A DNA stretch of 64,000 nucleotides from Siphonodentalium dalli (lineage: Eukaryota > Mollusca > Scaphopoda > Gadilida > Siphonodentaliidae): positions 92,511,343 through 92,575,342 of the forward strand of contig CP136065.1 in assembly GCA_032622095.1 (NCBI GenBank), in the 5' to 3' direction. Positions 23,672 to 36,190 of this stretch are shown piece by piece. How positions within the stretch are numbered: position 1 is the first letter of the stretch; each line of letters starts with the position of its first letter. Under the pieces are notes generated by a model. It saw only the letters and a program-made list of their open reading frames with translations. It did not search any database and was not told the origin of the DNA. The position numbers were made by a program, and so were the translations under genes.

Positions 23672-24110
23672 TAGTCATACAGTGCATATAATTCGCCAGG
23701 AACGAGCGACTGGGTCAGCCTCTTTTGTAGGCACACCAACCCAGCCCATGGCAGTTTTAAACATTCCGCACCTTATCCAGAGGTAATTGTTCGTGAACAC
23801 TTGGCAACTACCAAAACTAATATGTTGAGTATATGTACCTGTATCATAATTTTTTGGGGTATTTTTATAAACTACACCCCTGAAATAAAAACAGAACAAA
23901 TGTTAAGATACTAGTACATGTAGTCATATATATTTTTCTTAACAATCACCCAGTGCATAGAACTCTCCCGGAACGAGCGACTGGGTCAACCTCTTTTGGA
24001 GGCACACCAACCCAGCCCATGGCAGTTTAATGCACTCCGCACCTAATCCACAGAGATTAATGCCTATAAAAATAATATATTGAATATATGTACCGATATC
24101 ACAATTCATT
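23672..24110. repeat. ~255-bp repeat in tandem, with a third copy at 24460-24620
   Basis: Each unit begins near CAGTGCATA, contains GAACGAGCGACTGGGTCA and CCAACCCAGCCCATGGC, then a CCGCACCT(A/T)ATCC segment and TGTACC(T/G)(G/A)TATCA. Copies start near 23672, 23927 and 24462. A more distant one is at 19170. Possibly a SINE-like repeat, but no clear A/B boxes were identified. Confidence 0.75.
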
Positions 24111-24114
24111 CATA

Positions 24115-24398
24115 CCACCCTTCTCTGGTTACATGAGTTGGTGATAACTTAATCTACACGAGACCTAATATAATACCACCCTTCTCTAGTTACACGAGTT
24201 GGTGGTTACTTAACCTACACAAGGCCTAATATAAAACCACCCTTCTCTGGGTACACGAGTTGGTGGTTACTTAATCCACACAAGGCCTAATATAAAACCA
24301 CCCTTCTCTGGTTACACGAGTTGGTGGTTACTTAATATACACAAGGCCTAATATAAAACCACCCTTCTCTGGTTACATGAGTTGGTGGTTACTCAATC
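24115..24398. repeat. 61-bp tandem repeat, about 4.7 copies
   Basis: CCACCCTTCTCT occurs at 24115, 24176, 24237, 24298 and 24359, an exact 61-bp period, followed each time by ACACGAGTTGGTGG-type sequence. Very low divergence. Confidence 0.95.
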
Positions 24399-24600
24399 TT
24401 ATATAAATGCATTCAGCCTTAACTGAGACGTAGCCCATAAATATTCATGCATTGGGGTCAAAAAGTGCACAGAACTCTCCAGTTATTTGAGCGATTGAGT
24501 CTTCCTGGTTATAGGCACACAAAGCCAGCCCGTGGCAGTTTATAATTAAACTCTGCACCCAGCACCAGAGAGATAGATTTGCACATAAACTTGATGACAC

Positions 24601-27600
24601 TCAATACAATATGGGTACATGTGTCTGAAACCATATAAAATTCCCTCTCAAGTGGTTGACTGATGACCGGTCTCGCAAAATATCTAAACTATAATGAGAT
24701 CCCCATTTTTCAAATCCATTAACAAAGGAATCATCTTTGTATGCGACACTATACTCAGTTTTGAGTGGTAAATCCTTAACAAATCTAATAATTTCAATCA
24801 CCTCCCCATCATACCACGATGAATCAACACCCCCCCTCAGATCTACACTTATGTTCAATTTCTCTGCCAACCATTAGTTCAGGATTCTCTAAATAAAAAG
24901 GCAGGGACTATATTTGTGCTTTAATTGCTCTCTTCTCCCCAGCAGCATGCAACTTGGAAACTAATTTAATTTTCTCTTCCTCAAATAAAATTTGTCTCTC
25001 ACTGAACTCTCTAACTTGAACCAAGTCTGAGCTTGAGGATGGCAATTCCTCTTGGATATGGGGATTCAGTTCTATTACTGTCTTTAGGTGTAATGATAGC
25101 TGCTAATTTGTGTGGGGTATACGTTTCTTATCGCAAGTTTTTGACTGAAAAAATAACCCCTTGTCTCCCTTACATTTCATGACATTACGACGAAAATTTA
25201 ATTGACTGACCATGGCTTCCCGGGCAGCTGTCTCAGAAAGTTTAGAAGCCTGAGAATCGTCATCACTCAGTCAACCATACTCCACCCGTGAATGAAATTT
25301 TATTAGTGAGATCAGCAGTTTTGGATTGTGATTTCAACTCAACCTCCTCTTTCTTCTGTTGTTTCAATAAAAGATGTTCAATTTTTTGTTTAGAAATTTT
25401 GTCATATCTCTCTTTGAATTTTTTCATGGCAATGGGGGCATTTTTGCGTGCATTGTTCATTAATTCAGCCCTTTATCATATTTCCCATCCAACCATTCCA
25501 ATGTTTTGTTGTTCATCCACAGGGTAAGAGTTTCGAACAATAAAATTGTCCCTGATATCTTCATCCTTACAAGCATGTCAAGAATAGCAAATTCTCTCTC
25601 TGAAGCAACATTAGTTTTAGGTACATTTGCAGCCTGTTGTGACGGATTCCAGTATTTACCCCCGGGTAACTGATCGACTGCTTGTCTCTAATAAAATTAA
25701 CAATGCTCGACACAATAACTCGAGAGATTGTTGTGTCAAACAGTCTAACTCACTGTCATCTGTGACTGCGAATAAAGCATGAAATAATTCATCTTTATGT
25801 ACAGCCATTCCTTGTCATCTGAAAAAAGAAGTTCCCCTTGCAGGAGAGATGTTGCATCTTCGGCCAATTTTTCAAGCTGATGTTGCATCTGGAAGATATA
25901 TTGACCCGGTTCTAAGATGCCCTTATTTTTATTCAGCGTTCTCCAATATGGGCCAGTTATAATTTTATCAATGATCCCTAGGGCACGTATACCAGCAATA
26001 TTTACTTTGTTATTTAAATCTTCATTAACAGCTACAAGTAATCTATTAGGTTGATGCCATGGACTGAGAAATTCAATAATGTCATCATGGTGATAATATA
26101 CAGCTGCTGCATCATAAAATAGGACATTAAAGCGGTTACCCTTGTATGATATTAACTTCGACTTTTTTCCCCTGGATTGCAAGAAAGAGTTAAAATAAGA
26201 TGCCACCCAGCTTCTTCAGACCCCCTATGGTGTAGGGCTTTAACAGCAGTTCTGACCAATCTAGCAGGACCCGATTCATTTGTCTGAATGATTGAAGCTG
26301 ATTTAGTGCTTTCAGAGTCAGTTGCAACATTCTCAAAAAAATATTTAATGTCTTATCAGCTTCAGTAGCAAAATGTACCAAAAGGTGCATCTTGCAGAAA
26401 AAGTTCCCCATTTCCGCTATTTCAGATTTGATTTCTGAGTTCAAGTTATCCCAATTATCAACTACTTTTGGCAAAAATTGTTTGCGCAATACTTTCAATT
26501 GCCTATTGAAACATGGATTAACAGCACCTTGGCCAGTGATTGTGTTTTTGATAGATGCAACAATCTCAGCTACACGTAAGTTTGAGGCATTAGATTCATC
26601 ACTTACATCAGATGAGATGCATGTTACCTCATCAAGTTCTGAAACAAGATCTTTAATATGATCTGCATCAGCATATGCCATTTCAATTAATAGACATTGT
26701 TCTTCCATCTAAAAGAGTTAATTGATAATTTTGATAATGCTTATGAAATTTGCTTGTCCCATCTGTTTGGAGACATGCACATGTCATCGACTCGGGATCT
26801 TCTATCATGCTTTCAACTACTTGCATTTTAGATAAACAATTGGCCTCAGAAACAAATCTTGACGTTGATGCAATACACTGGAGCCTCTCTAGTGCTTTAT
26901 TTGCCAATTTTGAAAGCACAACAGTTATCACAGAACTTATTTTGGGCATGCTGACATTCAAAGATAGAAGTTTCATAACAACTTCTCTAATCTCATCTGT
27001 ATATCTACCATCCTGAAAAGTCATGATTACTGGATCATCTAACAAATCAACAAGCTGCTGCAGATCATAATTACTTTTTTGAAGATCTTTGACTTTATTC
27101 TCTAACACAATTGTGTCTGTATCGGTGTCATTTGACACATTATAAAGTTTCCTTTTGTAATATGACAAAGAGCGTTTTAGAGATGTATTACTAAAATTAC
27201 TTACTTGCAAGGCTTCCATTTTCTCAGTGAGTTCTACCGCAAGCCTTTCTACTGTAGATTTTGCTGATTCAAGCTCGGAAAGAGTTTTGTCCTTATCAGT
27301 TTTCAAACATTGCAAGTTGGAAATCAAATTGTCACAACGAGCAATTGTTTTTGTAGTCCATGGTTATGAACCCTATAGCCAAAATATTTGGACTTTAAAT
27401 CTTTAATACGAGATACCTTGTTATCCAGGTCCATGGATTGTTCTTCATACTTAACCCTTAATGTGTGCAGGTTAGATTTCAACTCACCAATATCTCGATC
27501 CTTAATACTTGTGCAGTCATCCAGCAGTTTATCAAAATTATGACTCACCTCACCGATCTGCTCAACTGCTGCCTGATACGTGACTTGTTCATTAACCGAT

Positions 27601-27896
27601 ATTTGGTATGAATATTCTAATGATGAACGTTTACGTTTGCGAGCTTTGTTCTGTTTTCGGCTCACGTCAAGTTTTTGTGTTAATGGATTGGAATTGGAGT
27701 CAGCATCACCTCTCTCTGACGGAACATCTGGTATACCTCGTGCTGGGCAAGCGAAAGGTTGATCAAGACATTCATTGAGGTCTGGATGATTATTTTTTTT
27801 CACGTTCTTGATGTTACGATGAAGTTTAATCACTCTCAAGTACAGAAACTGGCTTTTCAAAGCAAGATAATTCAGGAAATTGAGACACAAGAACAT
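24601..27896 (-). pseudogene. Uncharacterised transposase-like protein with Tudor-like C-terminus, decayed copy 2
   Basis: Reading the minus strand through the breaks gives an N-terminal region with a basic RKRKRSS cluster and long coiled coils. Then come CLQTDGTSKFH (~26770), NFFCKMHLLVHFA (~26390), SGPARLVRTAVKAL (~26250), YKGNRFNVLFY (~26140), VNIAGIRALGIIDK (~26000), QLPGGKYWNPS (~25660) and TNVASEREFAILD (~25610). A Lys-rich coiled coil, VSQLNFRRNV (~25210) and finally a Tudor/agenet-like segment follow: ELMVGREIEHK, SSWYDGEVIEI and EYSVAYKDD (~24890-24740). The order matches copy 1 at 8305-10816. Frameshifts or stops occur near 27345, 26695, 26335, 26205, 25740, 25480, 25255, 25110 and in a C7 run near 24833. 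No intact product is possible. Function unknown; the family is probably a mobile-element protein. Confidence 0.8.
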
Positions 27897-28198
27897 TATG
27901 GATCTCGGAAACTGTTTTTTTTAGAAATTTCCAAATAGAGTTGATATACTTGGTTATTGGTGATCATTTCTGCAAGTATAATAATTCAGAAATGCGAAAA
28001 ATTCAATGTAATTTCAATCTATTTGAAACTTTTCCCCTTTCAAACAGATCAGATGGACACGAAAAAACCTGAGTTATTTGTGTGTGAAGTTGGCTGATAG
28101 CTCTGGAAAGAACCTATTAAGAGAGAAATAAGAAAAAATGTCATCTCATTTTTGACCAGGAAACTGCATGAACAGTTCTTGTTGTCGTCAGCGAGATA

Positions 28199-28700
28199 TT
28201 AAAGGTACGGTTGGCCTTGGCGGTGGGTGTTCTGTGAAAATATTTCCACCCGTCAAAAACCGCCACAAACAGAAAGAACATCAAAATGTAGACATACTTT
28301 GTCCGTATATAAATAAGAAATATCGCATAAACAGTATGTTATTCTCATATGTTTAACCATTGTTATGTAAACAAAAGCATAAAAAGTTACTTTTATGGTG
28401 TTTGTTTATATTATGATGGTAAACACAAAGAGCGTTTTTTGTTGGTGAATTCCTGATATGGAACAAATAAAGAGCGTTTATGCCATTTGTGTGTGATTAG
28501 CCAGTAGCATCGTGCTGTCGTCTGTAACCCAATCAGGCTCTTGCTTAAGTAAAATATAGTAGGTATTTATGATAACATGCTGTTTACCCGATGGTCATGG
28601 TATATATGAACAGAACTGTATGCGTTTTAATGTTTTTCTGTTTACGGTGTTTGGAACAAATATGAATATTTTCGACAATTAAGGCCGCACGTGCCTTTAA
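28199..28700 (-). mobile_element. TTAA-flanked MITE family A, complete 502-bp copy (reverse)
   Basis: TTAA at 28199-28202 and 28697-28700. Terminal inverted repeats TTAAAGGTACGGTTGGCC and TTAAAGGCACGTGCGGCC, with subterminal GAAAATAT on both sides. Same length as the copy at 59242-59743. Contains the paired AAAGAGCGT boxes. No protein encoded. Confidence 0.93.
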
Positions 28701-30467
28701 TGAAACATGTCAAACAGAAAATCAGATAATTTCTTCCCTGCCCATTTGATACAAGGCCTTGCCATTATTTTTATAATAATGAACAACTTGATATTGATAA
28801 TCAACTATAAGATTAATCATTTATAAGTACATTTATGTTGTCTCATACCTTGTGAATCTGGATATGTGATTCACTTGGGGAGATCATTAATGTTTTTGCT
28901 CAATCATCAAATGACAATGATGTATGTCACTGCAATAATTATTTATAGTAATACACAAAAATGTCTGTCATTTCAGAATCTAATGTTATTAAACCTATGT
29001 AGCAGATATGTAATTCACTCTGCAATTATTTTCAAATGTTTAATGTCATTTTGTATCGTAAATGACAATTATTTTAATTGTCACTGTGATACATAAACGT
29101 TAATGACAAAACTTTTTATTTCTTGCAATTTTAACAAAAAATTTACATGAATACTTCCTAACTTACCTAAGCATGATTGTATTGGCAAATGACAATCATG
29201 TCAGTCCGATACCCTGACAAAATATAGTTATCACTTATATGTCATTGTCAATTTTGTCATTATATTATAGTTTAAAATACAGAATTAAAGTTGACAGTTG
29301 AATGATTGGTGAAATGATGTGATGTGATGATAGACTAACTATTAAACGCAGGCTGCACTGCAGAAATCTGTTGAAAATAAAAATGTAATTTATAATTTTA
29401 TTTATTTTAATTTTATCATTATTATAATTTTTTTTAGGAGTAACTAATCTACCCCCCCCCCCCAATATATTCAATTTTAATTTTCATTTAATTAATGATT
29501 TATTAATTAGTTATGTTATACACGTAGTTATCAACAATAAATTCTTAAAATCATCTGTCAGTCCCGCTGAGCGATTTCAAATTCAACTTGAAGTTGAAGT
29601 TCAGTTCTCGTCCCGCCTAACTAAGCAAAGTCCCACAAAAAAAGCTCGATTAGTGACTATTTGGTGGCCAATGTACGATGCTAATGTGCAAATAAGGGTA
29701 ATTGACATGTTTAATAAAATGGCGCAAACTGCGAAGTGTTCCCAAAAAATCTCCAGTAAACTTCGATGTAAACAAGACAACAAACAGACGGAATTGCGAA
29801 AAGTGTTTTGGGAATCACTTCCGATGACGTTGCGGTTACGCGCTGTTTAAAAATATCTTGTGTCGTAAAATTCTAAAAATACGCGGGATGGCTTATCTAT
29901 TCAAATAAATTTCCGCTTGACAGTGCAAGATAATACAATATAAATACCATACAAATGAATTAATGATAACCTGAATTTTGGAAATTCGAGGTATACTTTT
30001 TTTCTAAAATCACTAAACCTGAAATAAAATACATGTCCAAACTTTAAACGATTAAAAAATCAAGAAATACTCAATTGTGTGAAAGTATCACCCACCATTG
30101 GAAAGGTCATCAAACAGAGAGCGGGAATCTCTTTGTGATTCCCGACTAAAATAGTTCACTTCGCGCGGAAACGTCACTTCCCGCAGAGAGGTATTTTCCC
30201 TTTACAAAAAACGCGTTCCGTCGACGGAAAATCGAAAAATGCTATACACGCTGGATTAAAATGCCCACAACGTCATAAATAAATACTCCCCGCTTACCGA
30301 TAAAATTCCACAAATATACAGAAAAGTAATCCATTCACATGTTCAGTGCAAAAAAATAATAATATAAGTGCTAGTTTTTAATCACTAAAGCAGAATATCT
30401 GAAAAATGCTGAAAATAACAAATTTACAACAGATTACGTCACGTACTAAACACCCTACTGTACTGTC
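28701..30467. other. AT-rich intergenic sequence, no gene recognised
   Basis: Between 28740 and 29280 the word AATGACAAT/ATTGTCATT recurs in both orientations, suggesting a degraded palindromic element. A C-run lies at about 29452-29462. Around 30110-30210 a shorter GC-richer segment has no open frame of note. Confidence 0.5.
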
Positions 30468-31449
30468 CCACACTATGATAATGTTTACAAATACCAAGGC
30501 ATCATATTATGTGCGGACTGTAGGTTCGACAAAGCAGCAGATCACCTGGCAAAAGCTGGTGGACAAGCATTGGGTTCCGTAAGCTCGAAAATACATGGTC
30601 TTGTTGACATGGGTGTTGGTACCTTTGAGAAACTGTATTTGAACTGCGTGCCACCTGTTTTAGATTATTGCGGTGGTGTTTCGGGTCATCGCGACTACCA
30701 CGTTATAAATCAAGTGCAAAATTGAGCTCAACGCTACTTTCTTGTGGTTCATCGTTTTGCACCTTTACCGGCGTTGAACGGAGAATTTGGTTGGGACTTC
30801 TCTGTAAATCGGAGATGGTTATGTGAAGCAAGGCTATGGAACAGACTGGTGAAAATGGACAACTCGCGACTAACAAGCACGTATTCATCGTGGAATTCTT
30901 CTCGAAAAATAGGGACAATTGGTGCAAAAGAATGAGAGGTTTTCGTTAAGGCAGGAATTCCTGATTATCTCAAACCTTGCAACATTAGTGAACTGTCTGG
31001 CACCCTGTCTATTGTAAATAAAACTGCTTGGCTATCCGATGTGGCAAGACAGAAAATTGCGCACTTACAAACTTTTTAAATTTGACTTCACTACTGAAAA
31101 AAATATAAAATCACATTTGACCAGACGCGAGCGTTCACTGATGGGACAATTTCGATGTGGCATTCTTCCAATACGAATCGAAACTGGGCGATTCAGGGGT
31201 GAAGATGAGGAAGAACGTTTGCGCGAGTTGTGTGACACTAATTCGATTGAAAATGAGTTACATTTCCTGGTATGTTGTCCGGCTTACTCCGACGCTCGTA
31301 GTCGGCTATTTCATCTTGTTGGTGACATTTCCCAAATTACTTCTGAGGTCGACGTTATGATCCATATTGTAAACAATTTCCCTATATATGCTGCTACGTT
31401 TATTTCTGAAGCATATACCATAAGACAAACAAAACTTTCCAAATCGTAA
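30468..31449 (+). pseudogene. Non-LTR retrotransposon (LINE) 3' part of ORF2, 5'-truncated
   Basis: The reading frame opens with YKYQGIILCADCRFDKAA and ALGSVSSKIHGL, then TFEKLYLNCVPPVLDYCGG, the segment after the reverse-transcriptase palm in CR1/L2/Rex-like LINEs. It continues with AQRYFLVVHRFAPLPALNG and RLWNRLVKMD. After a frame change near 31050 comes RRERSLMGQFRCGILPIRIE and a terminal Cys/His motif (ELC..., ELHFLVCCPAY). In-frame stops at 30722 and 30933 and the frame change show it is dead. The 5' truncation is typical of LINE insertion. The clade assignment is uncertain. Confidence 0.8.
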
Positions 31450-31556
31450 TTCTATGTGCATAATCTGTAAATAGTAAACGTACACAAAGTAAATTTTTGG
31501 CCCTATGCAGGCTATGGGCCAGATGTTTGTATACATATGTCACTATAATAAACATA

Positions 31557-31645
31557 TTCATTCATATTCTTTCTGTTTATGGCTGTTTTTGACGCAGCTG
31601 AATATTTTAGCAGCATACCCACCACCAATGCCGACCGTATATTAG
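31557..31645 (+). repeat. Right-end remnant of MITE family A
   Basis: TTCTTTCTGTTTATGGC, TTTTTGACGCAGCTG and ATACCCACCACCAATGCCG align with the right ~85 bp of family A with about one difference per 6-8 bases. Confidence 0.65.
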
Positions 31646-34600
31646 TCAGTTTGAAAAGCGATTTGAGACTAGTACTAGTATGATTTTACTAGTAGGCGTA
31701 CTACTGCAGGCTAGTACGTAACGTATGTGCTACTTTTTACAAAACATTTTTATAGTTGGGCGCTATAGGCTTATTACTAGCATTGGGTGACCCAGTAAAT
31801 ATCGGTCCAGCGCGGACCCAATTTGGGTCCCATACAGTGTTATGAAATTTATGGTCATTAAACAGTCCTGAATTATGAAATTTAGATTGGTCCACGGATG
31901 GGACGGGGTGGTGTTCACACCATTAATCGACTTGCATTTTGCTAATTTTTAGTATTACACTGTAATTCAATTTAAGGAAACTATTGTTGCTCTCCTGGAC
32001 CTAATGTCAATGTGGTATAATTTCAGGGGGTTTCTGGTGCCAGTGGTGGTGAAAGAAGGCTACTAAACACAACATACTTGTAAAGACATAATTTATTCAC
32101 ATACTTATGACATAAATTAAATGTATACACCTAAACAATTTAATAAATCCCTCACCAACTTGGTTCTGAAATCTGAACAGATTCTCTCCATTGTTTTAAA
32201 GTCCATACGGATACTACTAGTATTACCATAATTTTTAGACAGAAAAACATAAAGAGTGTGATACTACGATAGGCCCCTAGAGTATATCTGTCTAAATTAT
32301 AATGTAGTTTCTTAATTCTGATACTGATTACTGTCGCCAGTGGTATTTTTTTATTTACTATTTTTGCTGAGCCTACTTCAGCTTGGTGATTAAAATAACG
32401 TGCATATCAAATGCAGATAATTCGTTCAGAAACAAGGACTGTCTTTTCCCTTTTCCGCGAGCCAGGAACTTCCGACCTTCGTGTACGCAGGAGGTCACCG
32501 AATAGTATATCAGATTTACTGCGTTTATTAAATGGTTGAGGTGTTTTTGTTGCGTCGAACAAAGCCGCCCGTCAGATTTCCAGAGACAGCTGTGATCGTT
32601 CTTGGAATATCTCTATTCGTTCTTCCATACTTTTAACCCCCCTCACCTGTGGCAGGTATCCATTCGGGTGCTGCCATTGACATTTGTGACGAACAAGCGC
32701 TTGCAATTGATGTCATACGTACGTGCCTGCCAAGCAACGAAATCTTTTGGATCCACCCATTTGGAAGGTTTTTAGGGAAAATGATAATAACCGGAAGCGA
32801 CCGGACTGACCATTGCACATTTCCTCGATAGGGGGGATGCAGCACCATGAGTCCTGATTTATAATATTGTAGTTGTCATATATGTCATGTCTTTTTGCTA
32901 TACTGTGATTAATCCTAATATGCAGCAATTTATGTTATTAATTATGAACATTTATACAACTTTAAATTTGAAGGTACAGAAGGTGGTGTTGCTGTGTGTC
33001 TTAATTCGGGAAAAGAGTTGTCTGGCAAGGAGTTCCCAACTACGTCGCATTTCCACTCTTGTGTGATGCATGTGTACACAAAATTTACAACTACGGAATA
33101 TTTAAGTAAAATAAATGTATTGTAAATTCTTGCCCAGATAATCCCGGCTGATAGATTCAACTAACTCTCTTAATTATTCAAAGCTTCGAGAACCAGTCCC
33201 TCCCCAATCATGGATTATGATCGGACATTTTATAATTCAAGCCCTTAAAGGCTAAAATTGTGACAGTTAGGATCTTGTTCAACCTTTGGCTTGAGAAACA
33301 TATACTGTTCGGTGAAAAATGTGGGTTACTCTTTAACTTAAACGCTGTACCTGCATTAATTTTTTGGCGCCGTAATGGATATTTGCATGGAAATCCCAAA
33401 TTGAATGTTATCACATGAGCTCGCTCTAAAATTATCCGTTATATAGTTATATAAATTATATACACGGGGGGTATAAGTGTCTTCTATATTCCAGTGATCA
33501 TTATCAGAAAATACTAACAAATTAAGTTGTAGCTTATATCAGAACATAGAAGACATGCAAATTCAGACTATTGTGTCACTATCAGCCTTCCAAATTATCT
33601 GTGGCAAAAAGAAATGCCACGGAAAAGGCCATAGCAGCCAAAGTAGAATACCATGCAATTCCAATAAATGCGGTACTAGTAATAAGAAAAGCTAATTTCA
33701 AGGGCTGCTGCATGAATTTACTCAAAAACTGGGACTTCTGGGAATAAACGTTCATAATTTAATTTTCAGAGGATACTGAGACTAAACATAAAATTAATTA
33801 AGAAAAACAAAATAGCCGAAGTTTCTCTAGGGAAATTGCACATCTATAAAATGAATTAACCATGGACATATGTTCTCATGAAAACTTTTTAGTAATTATT
33901 ATTCAGTTAAACCTATGAAACTTTATATGAACATGTTCATGATCAGGAATCTATGAAATTAATAGTGTGGATCAGAAATACGCACCAGCCTCGCCATAAT
34001 CCGTTTAAGTTCCCAGCATTTAAATTCATGTGTGGGGTCTAATGAACTGATTACATATCTCAATATGCGGCTGTCCGACCAGTGTTCTGGGGGCCACATA
34101 CAATTTTCTGTAACCATACAACAGTCACCACATCCACCTCCTGCATATCTTTAAACTCCGCCACTGCAAAGCGATGCCTACAAACGCGGATAACCATCTC
34201 ATTTCTAATGAGGATACGTACTGCCTATGCTACATCATAACCTATCCGAATAAAGCTGCTGGAGATTCAGAAAACCAAATGCAGTAAATATAAATCATGG
34301 TAAATCATCAGAATTAAAATTCATAAAAACCAACATAAGTAACTGCACTCTGACCATTCAAACTTATTAGCCATTTAATAGGTGCCCGTGCCATGAGACA
34401 TCTGTGCTGGCCAGAGAGGCATAAGTTTGGATGGTAACTATGAACTAAGCAAGTAAGAAAAAAACAATAAGTTACAATATTGGACATGTTAAATGATTAC
34501 ACCGGCGTAGCTTTTCTCAGTCAGAAACGATGCCTGCTAATCCACTCGAAAATATGTTTTGTGATAGTCCGCCCGTAACTGAAGTTATAACGATTCATAT

Positions 34601-34947
34601 GATTGAATATTCCATTATGGATTATGCATCTGAATTGTTAATCTTCCTTCATGTGACACCAAGTGAGGGACTACTAGTGACATGCAGTGTCAAACTTGAA
34701 AGGCTCCCGCAATTGACTTATGAAACACATGGATAAATTGACCAGTAGAGTATAATGAGATAGATGCCGTTTACCTCAGACGACTTACATGTAAAGGGAG
34801 AAACGTGAGCAACACAGAGCGGTACTTATGGGTCACCTGATCAGGAGAAAGTCAAGATTGGCTCATGTCTCATGAATACTGGCTGAGAATAAAGCATTAC
34901 TTACTTATGTTTGACCTTAGATGACTCAAAAGGGCAGGCAGCAATAA
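31646..34947. other. Intergenic with one exon-like segment near 32.65-32.85 kb
   Basis: At 32647-32831 a less AT-rich block is open on both strands. On the plus strand it follows a good acceptor (CACCTGTGGCAG|G) and reads GIHSGAAIDICDEQALAI... to a stop. On the minus strand it ends at a strong donor (CCACAG|GTGAGG) and reads ...SIASACSSQMSMAAPEW. Neither is recognised and the strand is undecided. The remaining sequence shows no gene. Confidence 0.35.
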
Positions 34948-35310
34948 ATGGACTCTCAACTACTACTATTGATGAAACAAATCGGACCATCTATCATCAG
35001 AGGACTCATCAAAGATGATCCCCGTACACCAAAATTATATCTACTGCCAAAAATGCACAGATTCACTAAGGGTTCAATCCCAGGTAGACCCTCTATAAGC
35101 GGAAATGGCTCTCCTATGGAAGTTATCAGCACCTTTGTTGGTGAGCACATCAAGCAGTTCATCTCCACCAAATACCCCAGCCACGCGAGGGACACACCTC
35201 GTTCGAATTACAACACATTACACGAGTTACATGAACATTACATCCTAGTCGAGCTAGCCTCGATGTCACCCAGCTATACACGAATAGCTTTTTCCCATGG
35301 GAGCATTTTC
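34948..35310 (+). pseudogene. Penelope-like element reverse-transcriptase fragment
   Basis: TPKLYLLPKMH (residues ~27-37) and PGRPSISGNGSPMEVIS (~45-61) are the hallmark N-terminal RT motifs of Penelope-like elements. ISTFVGEHIKQFIS and ILVELASMSPSYTRI follow, the latter a degraded form of the first catalytic-Asp region, with the Asp not retained. Beyond about 35310 homology fades. The fragment is truncated on both sides. RT of this family with an endonuclease drives retrotransposition; this copy cannot. Confidence 0.75.
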
Positions 35311-35689
35311 TTGGGGTTCATGTATATTATGGATGCTAATCCTGTTGCGGAGTCGTTCACAATCCGAGTCCAACTTTTAAATAAAATGGTTAAATATTGC
35401 CACTCCTTGCCCATACATCCTCTGGTCACTAGTCAATTTCAGACAGCTTGCATTAAACATGCATTTTTGTGTACCATACCAGACCAACTAGTTGGTCTTA
35501 TGTCATCTTGACATGGAACAGATCCCAGGGTAAAATGGAAATAAAATCATAGGTCTCTTTGTGATTTAGCCATGCTCTTTGCATTGCTGTTCTTTGTTGG
35601 CTAAAGATCTGTGAGTTGGTTACCCGTCGTCCAAACAAATGGTTATCATCCCCGTGGTCACATAGAATATGGGATCACGGTTGATGATC

Positions 35690-36190
35690 TATCAAAAAGT
35701 TGTGCAGTACAGAACAATGCGTTCCACAGCATATGGCTGTAAATTTGCACTGTAAAGCAAAACCTGGAATCTCCAGGATAGAAAACCAAAAGCATTCTCA
35801 ATAGCTCATTGAGCCCGACTCAATCTATAATTGAAGTAAAGTTATTCGTTCGTATTGCAGTGCTCTGAGAGAATGAATGGTTTAATTATATCTTTTTGCA
35901 TAGGAAATGTACCATCTCCAATGATGTGCCATTTAAATTCTCTGGCTTTGGAAGATTAAGTGACACTGCTTCCGTAGCCTTGTTTGGTATTCAGTGTGCA
36001 ACACACAATCAGCTCCAACCCTGTCATTAGAACCAACATATATATACAGGAACCTGTAGCCAGCACCAGCTAAAGCCATCAATATTAAATTGAAACATTT
36101 CTTATAATTGAAGTAAACAGATCCACTGTTTGATTGCGATGTGTTTTCCATCAATGGCACCAAGACAATTGGGATAGTTCCACTTTCTTT
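35690..36190 (-). pseudogene. PIF/Harbinger transposase (DDE) remnant
   Basis: Minus strand: [18 protein letters not shown] (first Asp, 36141-36155), then after a frame change [20 protein letters not shown] and FLYIYVGSND. IIGDGTFPMQK (second Asp, ~35894-35926) and YRLSRAQ*AIENAFGFL (Glu, ~35785-35802) follow. Motif order and spacing match Harbinger-type DDE transposases (DDE_Tnp_4). A frameshift near 36130, one near 35940, a stop after TNE and another within SRAQ* show decay. The N-terminal part and the companion Myb-like gene are not visible. Confidence 0.8.
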
